From positions 62,001 to 126,000 of the forward strand of contig CAOLHI010000419.1 of the NCBI GenBank assembly GCA_948474755.1: DNA of 64,000 bases, written 5' to 3'. The translations under genes were made by a program, and so were the position numbers. This document shows, one piece after another, positions 58,590-64,000 of the stretch (positions are counted from its first letter, which is position 1; the number at the start of each line of letters is the position of its first letter). Origin of the DNA: Ctenosaura bakeri. Taxonomy: Eukaryota; Chordata; Lepidosauria; Squamata; Iguanidae. The notes beneath the pieces were generated by a model. It ran no database searches, was not told the DNA's origin, and saw only the letters and a program-made list of their open reading frames with translations.

Positions 58590-59554
58590 TTATACAGTTG
58601 TGAGAGTGGAATAGCACACATTTTTACCAGGCAATACACCCTTACTCCTTGATGTTTTAATTGGTAAAACATACATTTAATTGGCATGAAATATAAATTA
58701 TATCCTGATATGACTGGGAAGCTTGCTGGCAAGAGGAACTGGCTGTACACGTGCATTGCAAAACTAGGTTGAGACCTCAGGACATGGCTAGGTCCAAGTT
58801 AGGAAAGCCCCAGACAACGGACTTGCAGATGTCCCTCAACGACTCAACCTTTGGAAACAATAGCACCCAAAACTGCTTCCATGGAACAACTAATTGTCTT
58901 CAACATTCTCCCTTTGAAACTGTCTCTTTTGTCTTCTCACCTGTCCCACCATTAAAGATCTATCATGATTCCCATCTGTCCCTTTGTCACCTAATGACCA
59001 TTAGGTCATTCTAGATTCCATTGTCCATTCTGTGGACTCCATTGTTTACTCTGCCAGAGAGCCATTAACACCTCCCCCCTCCCCCAGGGTGGAAAAAGAG
59101 TATTTAAACACTGGCTCTGAAACAATCAACCAGTAGTACAGTAGTACTTTTGGTATACTGACCTTCACTCTGCCACTCTGATTACCATTTGGTACTAACC
59201 TTGGACTGCTAGTCTAAGCCACATCACTTCATTTCTTCTCTGTTAGATTGATAAATATTGCCCACTTCATTCTAAACTTTTGCTATCCCAATTTTCCCTC
59301 CCTTTTCCTTCAGTTAGTCTTGTGAGATTATGAGACCGCTTGGATCTTGTGTGTGCGATGGTAAATTCTCCCAATAAGACAAACAAGCTTACATTTGTAT
59401 CTCTGGCTGGTTCTTTCCTGTATTAGTTCTGGTATAGATAGGTGTAAAAGACCTCATATGGTTACTCCCCTCTTGCAGGCCATCTCTTTGAGCTAACATT
59501 AGCTACTGTTTCATGAAGGCACTGGCAATGAGTCACCCATGTTTTGGGGTAACA
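58590..59554 (+). mobile_element. ERV-like LTR, family 2, copy H
   Basis: About 965 bp aligned end to end with 23730-24721. TATTTAAA TATA-like box near 59101; the poly(A) signal is AATAAG near 59374, one change from AATAAA. Ends GGGGTAACA. Flanks GCATAT (58584-58589) and GCATTA (59555-59560) agree at four of six bases, so the left border is approximate. No internal sequence. Confidence 0.7.
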
Positions 59555-59629
59555 GCATTAGGATCCAGAAAGATCCAAATTTTCAAAGGACTGGGTGAAG
59601 TAAAAAGGAACAACAACAACAAAAGATAA

Positions 59630-60530
59630 TGTTACTGCAGTTTAGGCCTACTTGGAGATACCCCCAGATATCATTTTGATATCATAATTTGGCTGTCTTC
59701 CACCACCCCTCTCCATATGTTTGTGAGGCCCCCGAACAAACACAGACTAGGCGCGGCCACTAATTGCTGGACATTCCATTCTCCACCCAGGCAGGCCAGA
59801 AATAGCCAGATCTTTGCTTTAGGTGACCTCTCTGCAAACACCTTTATTATGCATGCACATTGTTTACAAAGGACTCCCTGCCCCAAGCAGGTAACGTGGC
59901 AAGCTGAATACTCAACTGCCTAGCACTGAGCATTTGCATACTGGTTAACTCTTTGTCAATTCGGACTTAATCATGCTAAATTCTGACCTTTCCAAAGCTT
60001 TGTCCCGCTCCTAAATCACATTGTTTTCCCCAAGTATGGCATAGCCTGCAGTTACATTTCCCTCTATAAAAACCCCTGATTCCGAGACCATCCTCGGATC
60101 GCTCCCGAGTTCCAGACCACCTTGCTGTCGCTTTGCTTGGCGAGCTTCCCCTCAGCTCCACATGCTGAGATACATCACACTCCAGCTTTGCTCTCTGTCT
60201 TCTTCCCAGGCCCCAGGAACAGGTTCCATATCACCCAAATCAACTATCCCTCTGAAAATCCCGCTATCAAACTCAAACCTTTATTTCCCTTAGTTATCTG
60301 TGTGTGCATGTGTTGCTTACATTGTGTGCCTGTATTTAATAAAGATCATTATTTTCAACACGGTCTGCTTCTTGAGTTGGCCTGACCCCGTAAACATTGG
60401 GTTACAAGATCCTGCTGCGTTACCCTGCCTCTCGTAGTGCCAACCAGTGCTCTTGACTAATTTCCCCATTTTGCATAATTGTAAGGTTATTTAGGTGTCC
60501 CTTCTGGGACCCCCAGTAAACAGGGTAACA
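59630..60530 (+). mobile_element. ERV solo LTR, family 1, copy F (TSD ATAA)
   Basis: A 901-bp LTR in + orientation: TGTTACTGCAG start, CAGGGTAACA end, perfect ATAA duplications (59626-59629, 60531-60534). TATAAAAA box at 60065-60072 and AATAAA at 60338-60343, 273 bp apart as in copy A. No internal region. Confidence 0.95.
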
Positions 60531-60534
60531 ATAA

Positions 60535-61729
60535 GATAAACTCACTGCAATAATGAAAGGTAAACAAAAAGGGTTAGGATACATGTATAAAATATATGCA
60601 AATAGATGGCTCAAGATCTCATCCAATTCTTGTTATAAACAGAAGCCAGACTCTAGCAATCTTCATCAGTGGCTAATATAAATCTTATGTTGTCCAATAT
60701 TTCCTGCAGACAAAAGACTGAAATGTTGGTTTTTAAAAAAATAATCATAACAATATTTAAAGCACATGTACTTACAATACACAAAGAACCAACTTCAATC
60801 CAATACTTAGCAATACAAGAGAGTATAGATTTATACAAAATACAAATACCTCTTTTCCTTCACTCCTCACAGTCTAATGCCAACATGAGGAAGTTCTGTT
60901 TATATAGTAAGACTCCCATTCCAACTTGCATGACAGCTACAATCCCATGTGAACTTACAATTAATGAGCCCTCAAAGATAACAGATCCTTCCTAAAATAT
61001 CTGACTGTACAGGTTAACCACAAATAGCAATTAAATTAGAATCCATTACATCACATATAGAAATAATACACTTTCACTTAAACATAATAAATAAGACACT
61101 AAAATAAAACAATGGTAAAGGACACCTTTCAAAATGGAACATCAAATTTAATTAACACAATAAATCTTACATCATGGAAACAGTTCTGCAAGTACTTTAA
61201 ACACAAACAAACACTCCAAACATGAACATTACAGATTTCCTGCTCATCATGTAACATGAATACAAGACTTGAGGACAATGGTAGTAATTATATTTCAACC
61301 TTCCGGATATACAGTAATGGATTTACAGGTTACAGTCCTTGAACAAGAAAATTACACAGGAAGACTAGAAAGAGAAACAATTGAATTAAATTATACTGAT
61401 AAATTCCAAACCATTAGTAAAGTATAAACAAGGACATTGGCTTCATGACACACTGCATATATTAATAAAAGAGTCCTTGCTACTGGTCAAAAAAAAAAAG
61501 AGTGAAAATCTTTTCAGAAAGAGTTTTGATTTAGATTTACTGATTAGGTTAGATTTACTGATTTAGATTTAGATTTACACATCAACACTAACTGTAAAAA
61601 TGTGGAAAAAAAAACTGTCTCACCTCCCCCAGACCTTTGAAAAATTAGGGCAAGGGACATGATTCTATTCTACTTCCACAACTGTATACGTGCTTTATTT
61701 CTGAGACCTTAATATCACTTGGTACAGCA
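60535..61729. other. Unassigned A-rich interval
   Basis: No gene is recognised. A local GATTTAGATTTACTGATT duplication occurs at about 61527-61578. Confidence 0.4.
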
Positions 61730-62040
61730 TTCAAAGAAGTGGGTTTATATCCATGAAAGCTCATGCTAAAATAAAGAGCAGTCTTAAAGGTGAGACCCAA
61801 TGTAATGTAGTGGTTTGATCCCTGGACTGTGACCAAGGACACGAGCTTTGATTTCCTGCTTGGCTGTGGAAACCCAGTGGATGACCTTGGCCCTGTCACA
61901 CACTGTCATCCCAGAAAATCCTGTTGAAAGAGTCATTATGAGTTGGAAATGACTTGAAGGCATACAACAACAAATCATAAAGGTGCTGTTGCATTTCTTT
62001 TTTTCTCCCTCTCTTGTCCTCCTTTTTAACTATTTATGTT
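61730..62040 (-). repeat. Interspersed repeat (57455 family), split by a SINE
   Basis: On the - strand the two outer parts (61730-61792 and 61978-62040) read AAGGAGG, GCAACAGCACCTTTA and TTTAGCATGAGCTTTCATGG, matching 57455-57598. The SINE at 61793-61977 interrupts it. Confidence 0.65.
61793..61977 (+). mobile_element. tRNA-derived SINE, 185 bp (TSD TAAAGGTG)
   Basis: The head CAATGTAATGTAGTGGTTTG resembles an A-box region. A degenerate B-box area (GAGCTTTGATTTCC) follows, then GGAAACCCAGTGGATGACC, and a tail GAAATGACTTGAAGG ending in (CAA)n. Flanked by TAAAGGTG at 61785-61792 and 61978-61985. It is the best-bounded SINE in the window. The 3' end looks like those mobilised by LINEs with microsatellite tails. 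Confidence 0.88.
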
Positions 62041-63841
62041 ATTAATGCACTAGATTTTTCTACTCCATTGGCTTAATTCAGTTGATTGCCCAGTTAATCC
62101 AGTAACTACATGTGTATCATAACAACTTAATTTTAAGGATTCATTACACTGGGTAGCTCAGTCAATGGAGATTAAGTTAGATAGGAAGACCTAAGGAAAA
62201 GAAGGTTTAGGACTGGAGGAAATGCACCACATGACTCTGTATATGATACCAAAGTCCTGGTAAGAAATGGAATGGGGTAGAGGACTGATTTGTTTGCTTA
62301 ACCCTCAAGCAGCCATGGCCCTTGAAAAAAGATATCATGCCCCTTAGACCTAAAGAGCTGGTGCTCTAGTCTCTTTTATTGGCCTGTTTATTTTTCTGAG
62401 GTGCTGTGCTTTGTGGCTTTCCCATTTTTGTCCTCTACTAATTTCATTCTAGTTTCTCATGCACATTATTGTATAATATACAAAGCGTGTTTCCTTTCCT
62501 CTTTTCTTCTACCCATTCTGCTTTCCAATTACCTCTTAATTTAATAAGTCAAATGCTTTGAGGGAGTTGATGATATTGGTATTATTACTTTGGACCCAAA
62601 TGAATTGTTTAGCAAAAAACATGCTCTCTCTATTTCTAATTCCTTGCTAATTATTTAGTGTATTTATTATTTGTTCAGATAGTGCTGGACACTTGAATAG
62701 TTAAGTGGAAAATGTTCCTCAACCCTTCCCCCATTTCCTTCTCTCTTGACTGTTCCCTATCTCCCCCTCCATCCCTTTTATTCTGCTTTTCAGCCGCTCC
62801 CTTATTCAGTGGATCACAGCCTTTGAAGGGTTCTTTAACTTTGGGGTTTGGATCCAAAAGATATAGCTGGCTAAATTTTCACCTTCCCATCTCTGAGAGA
62901 AATGTCTTTCTTTTTACTTTTAAGGAACCTACTTTGAGGTAAGTTCAACTGAGTTCAGTGAGCAAAACCTTTGCTCTACCACTGATCTCTGTAGAACAAG
63001 CTTCTTGATAGTGAGTGAGGAGACAGGCAGCAGGCAGCAATTCAGCAGTGGTGAAAAAATCCAGATATTTGTGATGAAGAATTTTCCATCCTTGATTTAC
63101 TGAGTGATCTTTGCAGCCAGCCATTTATTGCTCCTCTTATAATAGATCAGTATCCTCAACCTGCCAGTAATACATCTGTAATGGAGGAGAGTATGCTAGT
63201 AGACTTCCCATAGTGATGTGGTACTCACAGGTGCATCAAGCACAGCAAAGAGGTGGTGAATGACAGGCTGTTGGAATTGGTGGCACCTACCAATGATGTC
63301 AGCCACAGGCAATGTGCAGCTCCAGCTCTGACTGAGTGTCAGCATGGAGGCCAGGCTGGAGGGTCCAGTAGGTAGTGTGTGTAGAGCACTGGAGATTTAA
63401 GGTAGGGCTGGAAAGTGAGAAGCAGGAAAGAGCATTCAGGATGGAAGACTGGAGGGAATTGGTGGGAGATATTCAGCCTGGGGCACTAGACAGAATGGGA
63501 GAAGCAGAAAGGAATGGCAAAAAGGGGAAAGGCACAGTGGCCAGGGAGAGTACTAGGAGGATGAGGCGTGGGTAGTGTAAATAGAAAGAAAGCAACAGGT
63601 GCATGTGTAGAGCTTCTAGGCTACAAAGGGGCAGCTTCATCTACCACCTGAGCTTCCAGGGCCCAGCATCCCCTTACTGTAGACTGAGACACTGTCCTAG
63701 ATGAGAGAGATGGCACTAGGCACTGGAAGCAGGGTCAGGGAGGTGCTATTAGGAGGGAGCACAAGTTGGAAGAGACTGAGAGGGGCCAATGTGGATGGAA
63801 AGACTCTCTGTCATGGAGGTGTAATAGGACTGAGTACTTTG
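62041..63841. other. Unassigned interval
   Basis: No gene is recognised. The frames at 62712-62942 and 63375-63575 (+) are low-complexity or purine-rich. Confidence 0.4.
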
Positions 63842-63899
63842 ACTAGTGCCATGGACTTTCGTTTTAAATCTTTTTATTATTACTAGTGCCATGGACTTT
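63842..63899 (-). mobile_element. 22-bp retroposon stub with perfect 18-bp TSD
   Basis: ACTAGTGCCATGGACTTT occurs at 63842-63859 and again at 63882-63899, enclosing 22 bp (63860-63881). On the - strand the insert reads AATAATAAAAAGATTTAAAA and ends CG, close to the terminus of the 158-bp retroposon at 53746-53903. It looks like the last 22 bases of a LINE transcript. Confidence 0.75.
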
Positions 63900-64000
63900 G
63901 TTGTTTTTTTAAAAAAAGGAGTTAAAGGACTGAGATCTTTGTGAAGAAAGAGTCCTCTGTATAACTTACTTCTCAATGCTTTTTAACATCTACGTGAAAC

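Noticed and set aside
57603..60530. LTR copies E and F as the two ends of one provirus
   Set aside because: They are in opposite orientation, have different perfect 4-bp duplications and enclose only another LTR.
61793..61860. tRNA gene
   Set aside because: The tRNA-like head belongs to a SINE; the B box is degenerate and no cloverleaf could be folded by eye.

Overview
The window looks like non-coding nuclear DNA from a squamate reptile, probably an iguanian-type lizard. CR1, L2, L1 and RTE-BovB LINEs occur together with tRNA-derived SINEs, endogenous-retrovirus solo LTRs and many short palindromic DNA transposons whose style is familiar from lizard genomes. The species call is inference; the repeat content is read directly from the sequence. 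I found no host protein gene, tRNA, rRNA or CRISPR array that I could defend. Nearly every longer open frame that resembles a known protein is a broken retrotransposon ORF, and the rest look like chance frames.

Layout. 1-4.4 kb: a solo LTR cut by the window edge, a BovB fragment and an LTR-like promoter piece. 6.5-12 kb: GGCC-ended MITEs, a Tigger-like element, two SINEs (one carrying two MITEs) and a CR1 end. 14-18 kb: small tandem repeats and an unexplained 57-bp inverted repeat. 18.2-21.7 kb: one 5'-truncated L1 with 21-bp target site duplications, split by a solo LTR. 22-28 kb: a GC-rich MITE, an LTR of a second family, a CR1 end. 28.2-34.2 kb: a four-layer nest, in which an old + strand CR1 is split by a near full-length - strand CR1, which is split by a MITE, which is split by a solo LTR. 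35-42.7 kb: SINE, BovB, more MITEs (one inside another) and a second Tigger-like element. 44.4-51.9 kb: a solo LTR, a 1.26-kb hAT element with 8-bp duplications, and L2 fragments. 53.7-54.1 kb: a MITE split by a 158-bp retroposon. 57.6-60.5 kb: three LTRs of two families almost end to end. 61.8 kb: a SINE with duplications inside another repeat. 63.85 kb: a 22-bp retroposon remnant with an 18-bp duplication.

There is no genetic pathway here. The value of the window is the insertion record. Six copies of one LTR family, all lacking internal sequence and five with perfect 4-bp duplications, and at least ten GGCC-ended elements with 3-bp duplications, allow a relative chronology: CR1, BovB, L1 and SINE first, then the MITEs, then the solo-LTR family, which is the innermost layer wherever it is nested. 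The most unusual signals are a conserved 5' splice-donor-like motif exactly 41 bp inside one end of three related MITEs, the 22-bp micro-insertion, the near-perfect 57-bp inverted repeat at 16.3/16.7 kb, and a few unassigned - strand open frames at 52.9-56.7 kb.
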